From: Flavobacterium granuli
GTDB taxonomy: Bacteria > Bacteroidota > Bacteroidia > Flavobacteriales > Flavobacteriaceae
Length of the DNA stretch: 64,000 bases
Reading direction: 5' to 3'
Assembly (NCBI RefSeq): GCF_900129705.1
Contig: NZ_FQWO01000008.1
Location: forward strand, 62,001 to 126,000
Numbering within the stretch: position 1 is the first letter of the stretch; each line of letters begins with the position of its first letter. This document shows positions 24,936-34,159 of this stretch, piece after piece. Position numbers and translations under genes: made by a program. The notes beneath the pieces are model-generated. The model worked only from the letters and a program-made list of their open reading frames with translations, made no database searches and was not told the DNA's origin.

Positions 24936-26612
24936 TTATTCTGCAATCAAACAGCCGGAGATATTCCAAGAGCTAAAGCTGGAGCCTTCCGGAGCCCCTT
25001 GAGGAATTGTAACTTGTATGCTGTGCTTTCCGGCTGATAGTTTTCCTAGGTCAATATAGACTGGCGGAGTAACGGTACCGGGGCACCAGTTAGAACGGCT
25101 TAAATCAGACGAAGACAATCCATTGCCGAAATTCCCTGAAGCGGGATTACTCAAGCGATACGAGCCGCAATCAGTACGCCAGGGAGTAAAAGCAAAAATC
25201 TCTTTCGAATCGACTAATATCGTATTCTTCTTTGGGACAAATTCATCTCCATTTCCCCATCCGCCATGACCGGTGGTGATGTAGCGAAGTTTGTAATTTT
25301 TGTTGCCTTCCGGCACTTCAAATGTTAGTTCGAGACCTTTCTCGCTATTGAACATGGTAGCATATTGTTGTCCGGCCATTTCCATGACATTATTGGTGTT
25401 GAAAAGAGGCAGCAACCAATTGTTTTGCGTTTGACTGTCATCACCTTGATGAATAGAAACATTCAGGCTCACTTTATGACCGCCTTTGTCATAATTCCCT
25501 ATATTCATCCCTATCCACACTTCTTGATCATCCAAGGCAGGAAGCAGTTCTGAAATCTCTTGACGATAATATACGCTGTCTTGCCAAACTTTATTTTTTA
25601 ATTGAAGATTGTTGAATTGCTTTACGCCAAAAGGGGTGAAGAAACGCATCAGTTCCAGCAGAGGAGCATAATTTTCTGTACGAACAACTCCTTGGTATTT
25701 TTCTCCATTTCCATTTTCATAAATAGGAAGTGTTTTGGCTCCGTTTTTTAAACCATCTAAGAACGAAATATTTTTGTCAGTAGGAATTACAAATACAGAA
25801 CCAGTTCTGTCGTAGGCATCACCGTTAGATTGTTCCGTGACATCTACAAAAACAGAACTTCCTTTTTTGATTTTAGGAAAACGTACTTTCTTGACAATGA
25901 TAGTACCATTGGCAAATCGCAGAATGCTATCGTTAGATTGCGCTGCATCTGAGAAGTTGATGATTTCTTTTTCGAAAATTGGAATAGAAGTGAAACGGCT
26001 TTTCCAAAGCAGGTCTTTATACGTCAGCTGATCTACTATTTTGGGTTGGGGATTAGGAAGTTTTAGAAATGCTGGAACATTTTTTAATATTTCTATTTTG
26101 TTGGCGGTCACTTTGCTGTTTCCATTGCGAACCATTTCTAGTACCAAGCCAAGATCTTGTCCTAAAGCTGTAGGCGCTCCTTTTAGATTCAACTCATCAG
26201 TGTACCATAATTCTATCGTATTGGAATTGATTGAGGTTGTGGCTTTCTTGCAGTTGTAACCTAATATTTTTCTGGTTTCGGCACTAAATGTGAAGTTTTG
26301 TTTTCCCAAAGCCACACTATCAACGCTTAAAACAGTGCTTTGATTTTTGAATTGAGCTAATTGTGAAATGGTTTTCAATTGAAAATCAACAAAAACTTGT
26401 TCAACTGGAAAATCGGCTTTTTGAAGCCTGATTTTTTCGGTGCTAACTAGGCTGATTTGTTCAGAAGTAAAAAGTAGTATTGGATCTTGGTTTTCGAAAA
26501 CTTTCCCGTTAGAACTTTTTAGATAGCTTACTTTTATTGATTTTGGTTTTTTTTGTGCCTGAATTGGTAAGATTACGCAAAGCGCAAGGAGTAGGATGTA
26601 ATAATTTTTCAT
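24936..26612 (-). CDS. Secreted PNGase F-type peptide-N-glycosidase with GLPGLI-like N-terminal region
   Basis: PNGase F cleaves N-glycans from asparagine. The 558-residue protein starts with a signal peptide (about 1-19). Residues 30-180 resemble the GLPGLI family (ILGYNCKKATT, LWYTDELNLKGAP, LGLVLEMVRNG), although the GLPGLI hexapeptide itself is absent. Residues 235-558 match the two PNGase F domains: DAYDRTGSVFVI corresponds to the DEWDRYANVYV segment with the catalytic Asp, HGGWGNGDEFVPKKNTI to the ISGWGH...EW segment with catalytic Glu (here Glu457), and SNWCPGTVTPP to GWCPGMAVPT. The third acid of PNGase F may be replaced here (near MNIGNYDKGG). The gene is monocistronic and convergent with the exonuclease. 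Confidence 0.85.
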   Translation of the reverse strand: MKNYYILLLALCVILPIQAQKKPKSIKVSYLKSSNGKVFENQDPILLFTSEQISLVSTEKIRLQKADFPVEQVFVDFQLKTISQLAQFKNQSTVLSVDSVALGKQNFTFSAETRKILGYNCKKATTSINSNTIELWYTDELNLKGAPTALGQDLGLVLEMVRNGNSKVTANKIEILKNVPAFLKLPNPQPKIVDQLTYKDLLWKSRFTSIPIFEKEIINFSDAAQSNDSILRFANGTIIVKKVRFPKIKKGSSVFVDVTEQSNGDAYDRTGSVFVIPTDKNISFLDGLKNGAKTLPIYENGNGEKYQGVVRTENYAPLLELMRFFTPFGVKQFNNLQLKNKVWQDSVYYRQEISELLPALDDQEVWIGMNIGNYDKGGHKVSLNVSIHQGDDSQTQNNWLLPLFNTNNVMEMAGQQYATMFNSEKGLELTFEVPEGNKNYKLRYITTGHGGWGNGDEFVPKKNTILVDSKEIFAFTPWRTDCGSYRLSNPASGNFGNGLSSSDLSRSNWCPGTVTPPVYIDLGKLSAGKHSIQVTIPQGAPEGSSFSSWNISGCLIAE

Positions 26613-26766
26613 TGAAATAGTTGTTGAATTACAAATATAAATAAAGTGTAATGAAATTTCTGTATGTTTTTAAAGCTTGATTGCAAATAAATAATTGTAA
26701 TGAAAATTCATTATTATTTTATACTTTAGATGATTCATTTTGAGGTATTTATTTAAAAATGATGCG

Positions 26767-28038
26767 ATGAAAGAAGATTTTCTCCATTATCTGTGGAAAT
26801 TTAAGAAATTTGAGGCTTTAAATTTAAAAACATCAGCTGGTGAGGAAATTACCATTGTTAATGTTGGGCAATATCTCGAATTAGCCGGGCCAGATTTTTT
26901 TAATGCCCAAATGATTATTGGAAATCAAAAATGGGCTGGAAATGTTGAAATTCATCTTAAATCTTCAGATTGGTATGTGCATCATCACGAAAATGATCAG
27001 GCTTATGAAAATGTAATTCTACACGTAGTTTGGGAACATGATACTGCTGTTTTTAGGAAAAATAATTCCGAGATTCCTGTTTTGGAGCTTAAGAATTATG
27101 TTGACTCAAAAGTTTTGTCAAATTATGAGTCGCTTGTGTCGCCTAAATCCTGGATTTTTTGCGAAAAGCAAATAAAAGAAATTGAGGAATTTACTTTTAA
27201 AAATTGGCAAGAACGATTGTTTTTTGAACGTTTGGAAAGAAAATCAAAACCTGTGTTTGAGTTGTTGGAAACCACTAATAATGATTGGGAAGCAGTTTTG
27301 TTTTGTGTATTAGCAAAAAACTTCGGACTTAATACCAATGGGGAATTTTTTCTGAGAATAGCCCAATCGATTCCTTTTTCGGTTATAAGAAAAGAAAGTA
27401 GTGAAGTCGAAAATCTGGAAGCACTGTTTTTTGGTTATGCAGGTTTATTGGATTCAGAAAAGGAAGATAATTATTTTAAAGATTTAAAAAGCAGATTCTC
27501 TTATTTGCGGCATAAATATCAATTAGATGAAAACAGTCGTGTGGCTGTTCAGTTTTTTAAACATCGGCCTGATAATTTTCCTACAATCCGACTTTCTCAA
27601 TTGGCTAATTTATATCATAATCATCACAATCTTTTTTCGAAATTACAAAACCCAAGTACAGTTGAGGATATTTATAAAATTTTTCAAGTCTCTAGTTCGA
27701 TATATTGGGAAAATCATTACCAGTTTGATAAAGTAAGCCCAAAGAAGAAAAAAAAGCTTTCTAAGGCTTTTGTTGATTTAATCATCATCAATACAATAAT
27801 CCCGATTCAGTTCGCTTATGCCAGAAGTCAAGGTGCAGAAATTTCGGAAGACTTAATAAAATTATTAAACGGAGTCGTGCCAGAGAAGAATGCGGTTATG
27901 GATAAATTTATTTTTTTTGGAATAAAACCCAAGAATGCTTTTGAATCTCAATCTCTTTTACAGCTTAAAAATGAGTACTGCGCTATGAATAGATGTTTGG
28001 AATGCGCCGTTGGAATCGATTTATTAAGAAGTAATTAA
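26767..28038 (+). CDS. DUF2851-family protein
   Basis: The protein has 423 residues from the ATG at 26767. An in-frame TTG lies 27 bp earlier but is a weaker start. DUF2851 is a conserved Bacteroidota family of unknown function. The N-terminal part has the recognisable GPDFFNAQMIIGNQKWAGNVEIH and HHENDQAYENVILHVVW segments, with histidine and acid residues that could bind metal. Near the C terminus, CAMNRCLECAVG has three cysteines. No signal peptide is seen. It is tightly followed by the PspC gene (55 bp). Confidence 0.85.
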   Translation: MKEDFLHYLWKFKKFEALNLKTSAGEEITIVNVGQYLELAGPDFFNAQMIIGNQKWAGNVEIHLKSSDWYVHHHENDQAYENVILHVVWEHDTAVFRKNNSEIPVLELKNYVDSKVLSNYESLVSPKSWIFCEKQIKEIEEFTFKNWQERLFFERLERKSKPVFELLETTNNDWEAVLFCVLAKNFGLNTNGEFFLRIAQSIPFSVIRKESSEVENLEALFFGYAGLLDSEKEDNYFKDLKSRFSYLRHKYQLDENSRVAVQFFKHRPDNFPTIRLSQLANLYHNHHNLFSKLQNPSTVEDIYKIFQVSSSIYWENHYQFDKVSPKKKKKLSKAFVDLIIINTIIPIQFAYARSQGAEISEDLIKLLNGVVPEKNAVMDKFIFFGIKPKNAFESQSLLQLKNEYCAMNRCLECAVGIDLLRSN

Positions 28039-28093
28039 AAGGATAGAATTGTATTATTTTTGTAATTTTGCCTTTAAATTTAAATCATTTAAA

Positions 28094-28321
28094 ATGTCAT
28101 TAGTAATTAAGCTAAAGTTCTTTTTTGAAAAATATGGTTTTCATGTGTCCTCTAGGCTAGCTGATAAATTAGGAATGCGGGTGACTAATGTGAGGCTTTT
28201 TTTTATTTATATTTCTTTTGTTACGGCAGGATTGGGATTTGGGGTGTATTTGACTTTGGCTTTTTGGATTCGTTTAAAAGATCTGATTCGAGCCAAAAGG
28301 ACTTCCGTTTTTGATTTGTAG
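28094..28321 (+). CDS. PspC-domain membrane protein
   Basis: The protein has 75 residues from the ATG at 28094; upstream codons in frame are not typical. The PspC domain is almost the whole protein: an amphipathic start, RLADKLGMRVTNVRLFF, then one or two hydrophobic helices (IYISFVTAGLGFGVYLTLAFWI). PspC proteins respond to membrane stress in other bacteria, but this stand-alone version has no PspA or PspB neighbour. It follows DUF2851 and ends at a bidirectional hairpin. Confidence 0.85.
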   Translation: MSLVIKLKFFFEKYGFHVSSRLADKLGMRVTNVRLFFIYISFVTAGLGFGVYLTLAFWIRLKDLIRAKRTSVFDL

Positions 28322-28335
28322 AAAATAGTTAACAT

Positions 28336-28376
28336 AAAAAGGGCTATAAAGTATTAAATACTCTATAGCCCTTTTT
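28336..28376. terminator. Bidirectional terminator between PspC and permease genes
   Basis: AAAAAGGGCTATA (28336-28348) pairs with TATAGCCCTTTTT (28364-28376), with a further AGTAT/ATACT stem inside. A on one side and T on the other serve both convergent genes. Confidence 0.85.
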
Positions 28377-28390
28377 ATTTCAGTATTAAA

Positions 28391-29869
28391 TTATTTGTCA
28401 GGATTGTTTAATTTACTGTTTTTCTTTCCATATAAAAAATAAAGAGCAACACCGATTCCCATCCAAATTGCAAGTCTTTCCCAGCTTTCAATAGGTAATC
28501 CAGCCATTAAGATTAGACAGATGATAACTCCTACAATAGGAAATACTGGTACAAATGGAACTCTAAAGCCTCTTACTGCGTTGGGATTAGTTTTTCTCAT
28601 TACAATAACTCCAATACATACAAGAGCAAACGCAAATAATGTTCCAATACTTACCATATGTCCTAAATCGCTTACAGGTACAAAGCCGGCAAACAAACTA
28701 ACAAAAACCATGAAAAGTAGGTTTGTTTTGTATGGTGTTCTATTTTTTGTATGTAATGTACTGAAAAATTTAGGTAATAATCCATCAATACTCATACTGT
28801 AGAAAACTCTACTTTGCCCCATCAACATCACTAACATTACAGAGGTATATCCTGCAATAATTGCAATTGTTAATGCTGAGTTTAAGAATGTATAACCTGT
28901 CTTAGCAAACGCTGTAGTTACTGGGCTTGCATCACCTTTAAACTCAAGGTAGTTTTCTAAACCAGTCAAAACAAAAGCAAATAAAACATATAAAATGGTA
29001 CAAACTATTAACGATCCTAATATACCAATTGGCATACCCCTTTGTGGATCTTTTGCTTCTTGTGCAGCTGTAGAAACAGCGTCAAATCCTATAAATGCAA
29101 AAAATACTACTCCTGCGCCTCTTAGAATACCACTCCAGCCATAATGACCAAAGTAATCGCTACTAAAGAAATTTAAAAACGTCATCTTTCCTGAGCTCAA
29201 AAGGGCTTCGCCTTCATTTACAGGAATAAATGGTGTATGATTTGCTCCATCAATAAAACCCCATCCTAAGCCAATGAACACAATAACAACAGTTACTTTT
29301 AGAATAACCAAAATGTTGTTTAATAAAGCAGATTCTTTTGTGCCTCTAATCAATAATAGAGATAGTGTAAAAATAATTAATATGGCGGGTAAATTGATGA
29401 GTCCGGGTTTTTCATCCCATGGTCCATGGAGAATTTCTTGGGGAATATGGAGTCCATAAGTGCCGAGGAATTTATCTACGTATTGAGACCAGCTCACTGC
29501 TACTGTTGCGGCCCCAAGAGCATATTCAAGAACTAAATCCCATCCGATAATCCAAGCAACAAACTCTCCCATTGTTGCATAGGAATAAGTATAAGCACTA
29601 CCTGCAACGGGAATCATAGATGCAAATTCGGCGTAGCACAATCCAGCAAAGGCACAACCTATCGCTGCTAAGATGAAGGATAAGGTTACTGCAGGTCCTG
29701 CATTGTCTGCGGCTGCGATTCCGGTTAATGAAAATAATCCAGCACCAATTATTGCTCCAACTCCTAGAGCTACAAGGGATCGAGAAGATAAAGTTCTTTT
29801 TAATCCTTTCTCATCTTCTGACGCTTCGTTTAGTAAAACCGATAGTGGTTTTGTTTTCCAAATTGACAT
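28391..29869 (-). CDS. Amino-acid permease (APC family, cationic amino-acid transporter type)
   Basis: This is an inner-membrane secondary transporter of about 12-13 helices. The 492 residues start at the ATG at 29869; an upstream in-frame ATG at 29902 would add a Lys/Asn-rich stretch not seen in the family. The first helix carries the APC motif GVGAIIGAGLFSLTG, followed by AGPAVTLSFILAAIGCAFAGLCYAEF, and a later segment has FFAFIGFDAVSTAAQEAKDPQRG. These fit the CAT subgroup. The substrate cannot be set from sequence. It is divergent from the helix-hairpin-helix gene. Confidence 0.92.
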   Translation of the reverse strand: MSIWKTKPLSVLLNEASEDEKGLKRTLSSRSLVALGVGAIIGAGLFSLTGIAAADNAGPAVTLSFILAAIGCAFAGLCYAEFASMIPVAGSAYTYSYATMGEFVAWIIGWDLVLEYALGAATVAVSWSQYVDKFLGTYGLHIPQEILHGPWDEKPGLINLPAILIIFTLSLLLIRGTKESALLNNILVILKVTVVIVFIGLGWGFIDGANHTPFIPVNEGEALLSSGKMTFLNFFSSDYFGHYGWSGILRGAGVVFFAFIGFDAVSTAAQEAKDPQRGMPIGILGSLIVCTILYVLFAFVLTGLENYLEFKGDASPVTTAFAKTGYTFLNSALTIAIIAGYTSVMLVMLMGQSRVFYSMSIDGLLPKFFSTLHTKNRTPYKTNLLFMVFVSLFAGFVPVSDLGHMVSIGTLFAFALVCIGVIVMRKTNPNAVRGFRVPFVPVFPIVGVIICLILMAGLPIESWERLAIWMGIGVALYFLYGKKNSKLNNPDK

Positions 29870-30168
29870 ATATTTATGGGTTTTATTGTTTTTAAGTCTC
29901 AAATGTATTCTTTTTTGTAAAATATTAAAACAATAATTTAGTTTTATAGGTAAATATTGTTGTTTTTTAATTTCAATCTGCTGCTTTGTTCTGAAATAAG
30001 TATATTTCTGTTGTTAATCTTGTGAAAAATTCAATGTTAAGCCAGTGGTTATTGAATTATTGTGTTTAAGTTATTGATTTTGTGTTATTTTTAATAAATT
30101 TAAGGTTTGCTAATTCGTGTCGTAAGGGTGGTCATATTATAAGTTTAGTAATCATAATTTTGTTATAA

Positions 30169-31056
30169 ATGGATTTGAAAAAAGCGAGTACTTATTTTAA
30201 ATTTTCGAAATCACAAAGTGCAGGGATTTTCTCATTATTTATAATTATTATAGTCTTGCATTCGATTTGTTTTTTTATTGGATTTAATCCAACGATGAAA
30301 AATTTTCCTGAAAAGCAGAAGTGGCTTTCTGTTCAGTCAGAAATTGATTCGATGAAAGAAGCGAATTCGAAACGTGTATTTAAAATTTATCTTTTCAATC
30401 CCAATTTTATTACAGATTATAAAGGGTATAAACTTGGAATGTCAGTTGAAGAAATCGATAGGCTTCTTGTATATAGAAAATCAGGGAAGTTTGTTAATTC
30501 AGCAAAAGAATTTCAAAATGTCACTAAAGTTTCAGATTCTCTTTTGAATGCAATGGCTCCTTATTTTAAATTCCCGGATTGGGTGAACAAGCAAAAAGAG
30601 TCTATGGAGTATATAGATTATAAGGATAATGTTTTTTCAAAAAAGGAAAAGTTTGTTTTGGTAGATATCAATACAGCTACCAAGGAAGATTTGATGAAAG
30701 TTTATGGGATAGGCGAGGTGATTTCTGTTCGTATCTTAAAATTGAAGGAGAGTCTTGGTGGATTTGTTTCAATGAATCAGATGGAGGATGTTTGGGGATT
30801 GTCGCCTGAGGTAATTGAAAAGCTTAATGCTCGGTTTAAGATTTCGGCTTTGCCGGATATCAAAAAAATAGATATAAATAATGCTTCGTTAAAGGAAATT
30901 GCTCAGTTTCCGTATTTTAAATATGCGTTAGCAAAGGAAATTGTAATGTATAGAAGTATGAATGGGGATCTTAAAGATGTTGAGGATTTAACAAAAATTA
31001 AAGGTTTCCCATTAGAAAAAGCGAATATAATTGGTTTATATTTGGCATTTAATTAG
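30169..31056 (+). CDS. Membrane-anchored helix-hairpin-helix (ComEA-like) protein
   Basis: The protein has 295 residues. One membrane helix at about 18-37 is followed by three helix-hairpin-helix units: a degenerate one near 75-140, VDINTATKEDLMKVYGIGEVISVRI near 164, and IDINNASLKEIAQFPYFKY near 233. The second is the typical ComEA-like DINTA...GIG hairpin. ComEA binds DNA during uptake in competent bacteria. No other competence genes are near, so a role in DNA binding at the membrane is inferred only from fold. The N-terminal SQSAGIFSLF segment is typical of the Flavobacteriia version. Confidence 0.85.
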   Translation: MDLKKASTYFKFSKSQSAGIFSLFIIIIVLHSICFFIGFNPTMKNFPEKQKWLSVQSEIDSMKEANSKRVFKIYLFNPNFITDYKGYKLGMSVEEIDRLLVYRKSGKFVNSAKEFQNVTKVSDSLLNAMAPYFKFPDWVNKQKESMEYIDYKDNVFSKKEKFVLVDINTATKEDLMKVYGIGEVISVRILKLKESLGGFVSMNQMEDVWGLSPEVIEKLNARFKISALPDIKKIDINNASLKEIAQFPYFKYALAKEIVMYRSMNGDLKDVEDLTKIKGFPLEKANIIGLYLAFN

Positions 31057-31255
31057 AAGTGTGTATTCGAGTGTTTAATTTTTTTGAATTAGCGACAAAA
31101 TATTTTCAAGTTTCGTGTTTTAATTTCGGGAAGTTATAATTCTGTTGTCTAGCTCAATACTAACTAAGAACTTAGATTTAAAGTCCTTACTTTTTGTTTC
31201 AATCAAAAAAGTTTCAGTTACTTCAATTTGTCAAAATAATAAAAATATTAATTAT

Positions 31256-32425
31256 ATGGATTCAGTTTATTTCACGGAAGAACATCAATTATTTAGAGAG
31301 AGTTTAAAAGATTTTTTGCAGAAAGAAGTTGTGCCTCATATTGAAAAATGGGAAAAAACAGGTACAATAGAGCGTTTTATATGGAAAAAGTTTGGTGAAA
31401 TGGGCTTTTTGGGAATACGCTATCCTGAGGTTTATGGAGGATTGAATTTGGATTTATTTTATACCGTTATTTTTTTAGAAGAACTTCAAAAAATAAAATC
31501 TGCTGGTTTTGCCGCTGCTATGTGGGCACATTCTTATTTAGCGATGACGCATTTAAATGCTGAAGGTGACGAACGAATTAAGCAAGATTATTTAGCGCCA
31601 AGTATAGCTGGCGATAAAATAGGAGCTTTGTGTATTACAGAGCCTTTTGGCGGTAGTGATGTTGCAGGTATGAGAACAACGGCTGTTAAAAAAGGAGATA
31701 AATATATTATTAACGGCTCTAAAACTTTTATTACAAATGGCGTTTATGGAGATTATTATGTAGTTGCTGCAAAAACAAGTCCAGAGCTGGGGAATAAAGG
31801 GATAAGTATGTTTTTGATGGATAGTAATCTCAAAGGGATTTCAGCTACAAAATTGGATAAATTAGGTTGGAGAGCTTCAGATACAGCAGAAATTGCATTT
31901 GATAATGTGGAAATTCCTGTAGAGAATTTAATGGGAGAAGAAGGAAAGGGTTTTCCTTATATTATGCAGCATTTTGCTTTGGAGCGTTTGATTATGGCTA
32001 TAAATGCTCATGCAAGTGCAGAGTATGCGATTGATTATACAATAGAATATATGTCGCAACGAGAAGCATTTGGTAAGACAATAGATAAGTTCCAGGCATT
32101 AAGACATACATTAGTAGAACATGCAACAGAGGTCGAGCATTGTAAGGTATTTAATTATGCTGCTGTAGCGCGATTGGATAAAGGGGAGTATGTAGTTAAG
32201 GAGGCTACCATGGCTAAGTTGAAATCTACAAAAGTAGCTGACGAAACCATTTATAGCTGTTTGCAAATGTTGGGCGGTTATGGTTATATGGAAGAATATC
32301 CTTTAGCACGTTTGTTTAGAGATAGTCGTTTGGGGCCAATTGGTGGAGGAACTTCGGAAATTCTTAAAGAGATTCTTGCAAAAATGATTATTGATAAACA
32401 AAATTATAAGCCGGCTGTGAAATAA
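31256..32425 (+). CDS. Acyl-CoA dehydrogenase
   Basis: It oxidises acyl-CoA to the 2,3-enoyl-CoA with FAD. The 389 residues start at the ATG at 31256; the frame is open 111 bp upstream but the extension looks non-coding. The three ACAD domains are visible: helical N-terminal region, the middle beta domain with CITEPFGGSDVAGMRTTA and SKTFITNG, and the C-terminal helical bundle with QREAFGKTIDKFQALRH, QMLGGYGYMEEYPLARLFRD and GGTSEI. The chain-length or branched-chain specificity is not clear, and no electron-transfer flavoprotein gene is in view. Confidence 0.93.
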   Translation: MDSVYFTEEHQLFRESLKDFLQKEVVPHIEKWEKTGTIERFIWKKFGEMGFLGIRYPEVYGGLNLDLFYTVIFLEELQKIKSAGFAAAMWAHSYLAMTHLNAEGDERIKQDYLAPSIAGDKIGALCITEPFGGSDVAGMRTTAVKKGDKYIINGSKTFITNGVYGDYYVVAAKTSPELGNKGISMFLMDSNLKGISATKLDKLGWRASDTAEIAFDNVEIPVENLMGEEGKGFPYIMQHFALERLIMAINAHASAEYAIDYTIEYMSQREAFGKTIDKFQALRHTLVEHATEVEHCKVFNYAAVARLDKGEYVVKEATMAKLKSTKVADETIYSCLQMLGGYGYMEEYPLARLFRDSRLGPIGGGTSEILKEILAKMIIDKQNYKPAVK

Positions 32426-32593
32426 TGGCGGATTCTAATTGATTAAAATGCGGTTGATCTGAAATGGGTTTTTTTGTTTAATTCAGTTTTTGGTTCATTA
32501 GGAAATTGAGTGAAAAAAAAGAGTTTTGTTTGTTGGAATTTATTTCTTTTAAAATAATCCAAAATTTATAACTCATTACTCATAATTAATATA

Positions 32594-32601
32594 TACTTTT
32601 G
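32594..32601 (+). promoter_or_regulatory. Predicted -7 box for rpsU
   Basis: TACTTTTG matches TAnnTTTG, 29 bp before the rpsU ATG, giving a very short leader that still contains the Shine-Dalgarno sequence. Confidence 0.5.
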
Positions 32602-32612
32602 CACACTTAACG

Positions 32613-32622
32613 AAAGGGGGTG
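32613..32622 (+). promoter_or_regulatory. Strong Shine-Dalgarno sequence of rpsU
   Basis: AAAGGGGGTG ends 8 bases before the ATG and can pair with the 16S 3' end (...CACCTCCTTT) over about 9 bases, with one G-U pair. Almost no other gene in the window has such a site. Confidence 0.85.
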
Positions 32623-32630
32623 TCAATATT

Positions 32631-32825
32631 ATGTTAATTATACCAATTAAAGACGGAGAAAATATCGATAGAGCATTAAAGCGCTATAAAAGAAAATTTG
32701 ATAAAACAGGAACTGTTCGTCAGTTAAGAGCACGTACTGCTTTTATTAAGCCTTCTGTGAAAAATAGAATTAAGATCCAGAAAGCAGCTTATATTCAAAA
32801 CATGAAAGATAACTTAGAGAACTAG
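32631..32825 (+). CDS. rpsU: Ribosomal protein bS21
   Basis: The protein has 64 residues and is highly basic, with the classical N-terminal strand MLIIPIKDGENIDRALKRYKRKFDKTG and an Arg/Lys-rich helix. In Bacteroidota ribosomes bS21 with bS18 and bS6 holds the 16S anti-Shine-Dalgarno sequence, which explains the general lack of Shine-Dalgarno sites in this phylum. The strong site before this gene fits feedback by ribosomes without bS21. It is followed by a long hairpin terminator and then the tyrosine recombinase gene. Confidence 0.97.
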   Translation: MLIIPIKDGENIDRALKRYKRKFDKTGTVRQLRARTAFIKPSVKNRIKIQKAAYIQNMKDNLEN

Positions 32826-32848
32826 TTAATATCTTTTTAAATTAAATG

Positions 32849-32894
32849 CCGTTAGTCATTAAAGTTTTATAACTTTGATACTAACGGTTTTTTT
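32849..32894 (+). terminator. Terminator or attenuator between rpsU and the recombinase gene
   Basis: CCGTTAGT (32849-32856) pairs with ACTAACGG (32880-32887), with a second inner stem AAAGTT/AACTTT, followed by 7 T. The recombinase ATG is only 7 bases after the T run, so downstream expression needs read-through or another promoter. Confidence 0.75.
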
Positions 32895-32901
32895 ATTTTA
32901 T

Positions 32902-33795
32902 ATGATTACTACTTTAGTTGCATTTAGGGATTATTTAGAAAAGGAGAAAAAATATTCTCCGCACACTGTGAATGCGTATTTGAATGATTTGACAAGTTTC
33001 CAGTCTTTTAATGAGATTTGTTTTGGTCAGGATGATTTAGAGAAGGTAGGGTATTCTCAAATTAGGAGTTGGATAGTTTCGTTGGTTGATAATGGAATGT
33101 CGAATACTTCTGTTAATAGAAAAATAGCATCTTTAAAAGCTTTTTATAAGTTTCTGTTAAAAATTAAACGGATAGAAGTGAGTCCGTTACTTAAGCATAA
33201 AGCTTTAAAAACTGCAAAAAAGCTTCAGATACCCTTTTCAGAGAAAGAAGTGGATGCAGTCTTGACTGAAGTTTCGGTTTTGGCTGGTTTTGAAGAAGTG
33301 AGGAATAAGTTGATAATGGACTTGTTTTATACTACGGGAATGCGAAGGGCTGAGTTGATTCATTTGGGGGTTGATGCGGTTGATTTTTCGAATAATACAA
33401 TAAAGGTTCTTGGTAAGAGGAATAAAGAAAGGCTGCTCCCTGTTTTGTCTGTTGTGATGGATCAGTTTCTGTTGTATGTTAAGGAGAAGGCTCTGTTGGG
33501 AATTAGTGAGGATTGTGGTTATTTTTTTACAACAAAAAAAGGGTTAAAATTGAGTGATTCTTTTGTGTATCGGTTAATAAATTCTTACTTTAGTACTGTC
33601 TCGGAAAAGGTAAAAAAAAGTCCGCATGTTTTAAGGCATACGTTTGCGACTCATTTATTAAATAACGGGGCAGATTTGAATTCGGTAAAAGAATTATTGG
33701 GTCATTCTAGTTTGGCTTCTACGCAAATTTATACGCACAGCAGTTTGTCTGAGTTGAAAAAGATTTATGAAGAGGCACATCCGAGGAATAGGTGA
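32902..33795 (+). CDS. Tyrosine recombinase (XerC/XerD-type)
   Basis: The protein has 297 residues. A SAM-like N-terminal DNA-binding domain ([20 protein letters not shown]) precedes the catalytic domain with Arg148 (TTGMRRAEL), [12 protein letters not shown] carrying the His/Arg pair, [12 protein letters not shown] with the last His and the nucleophile Tyr277. The best start is the ATG at 32902. Its place between rpsU and hpf, a stable arrangement in Flavobacteriia, suggests a housekeeping chromosome-dimer recombinase rather than a mobile-element integrase. Confidence 0.92.
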   Translation: MITTLVAFRDYLEKEKKYSPHTVNAYLNDLTSFQSFNEICFGQDDLEKVGYSQIRSWIVSLVDNGMSNTSVNRKIASLKAFYKFLLKIKRIEVSPLLKHKALKTAKKLQIPFSEKEVDAVLTEVSVLAGFEEVRNKLIMDLFYTTGMRRAELIHLGVDAVDFSNNTIKVLGKRNKERLLPVLSVVMDQFLLYVKEKALLGISEDCGYFFTTKKGLKLSDSFVYRLINSYFSTVSEKVKKSPHVLRHTFATHLLNNGADLNSVKELLGHSSLASTQIYTHSSLSELKKIYEEAHPRNR

Positions 33796-33832
33796 TGATT
33801 CTTTAAGAAGTTTAACTAAAAAAAAAGTAATT

Positions 33833-34135
33833 ATGAAGGTAAATGTTCATGCGGTTAACTTTACTGTTGACGGGAAATTAGTGGATTATGTTCAAGAGAG
33901 AATGGATAAGCTAGAAAAGTATTATGATAAGGTGGTCTCGTCAGATGTCTATTTGAAGGTAGAAAAGACAAGTGATAAAGAGAATAAGCTTGTTGAAGTA
34001 AAGGTTAATGTTCCGGGGGATGATTTTCTGGTAAAAAAACAATGCAAAACTTTTGAGGAGGCGATCGAATTGTCAGCAGAATCCTTGGAGAGATTGCTAG
34101 TAAAAAGAAAAGAAAAAATAAGAACACACATATAA
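33833..34135 (+). CDS. hpf: Ribosome hibernation-promoting factor (short HPF/RaiA type)
   Basis: The protein has 100 residues from the ATG at 33833, though the frame is open further upstream into the recombinase stop region. The beta-alpha-beta-beta-beta-alpha sigma-54-modulation fold is clear: MKVNVHAVNFTVDGKLVDYV, KLEKYYDKV, DVYLKVEK, KLVEVKVNVPG, then a Lys/Arg-rich end. Short forms bind the 30S decoding region and help form inactive 100S ribosomes in stationary phase. It is 37 bp after the recombinase stop. Confidence 0.92.
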   Translation: MKVNVHAVNFTVDGKLVDYVQERMDKLEKYYDKVVSSDVYLKVEKTSDKENKLVEVKVNVPGDDFLVKKQCKTFEEAIELSAESLERLLVKRKEKIRTHI

Positions 34136-34159
34136 TGCAAATTTTTTTAAAAAAATGTT

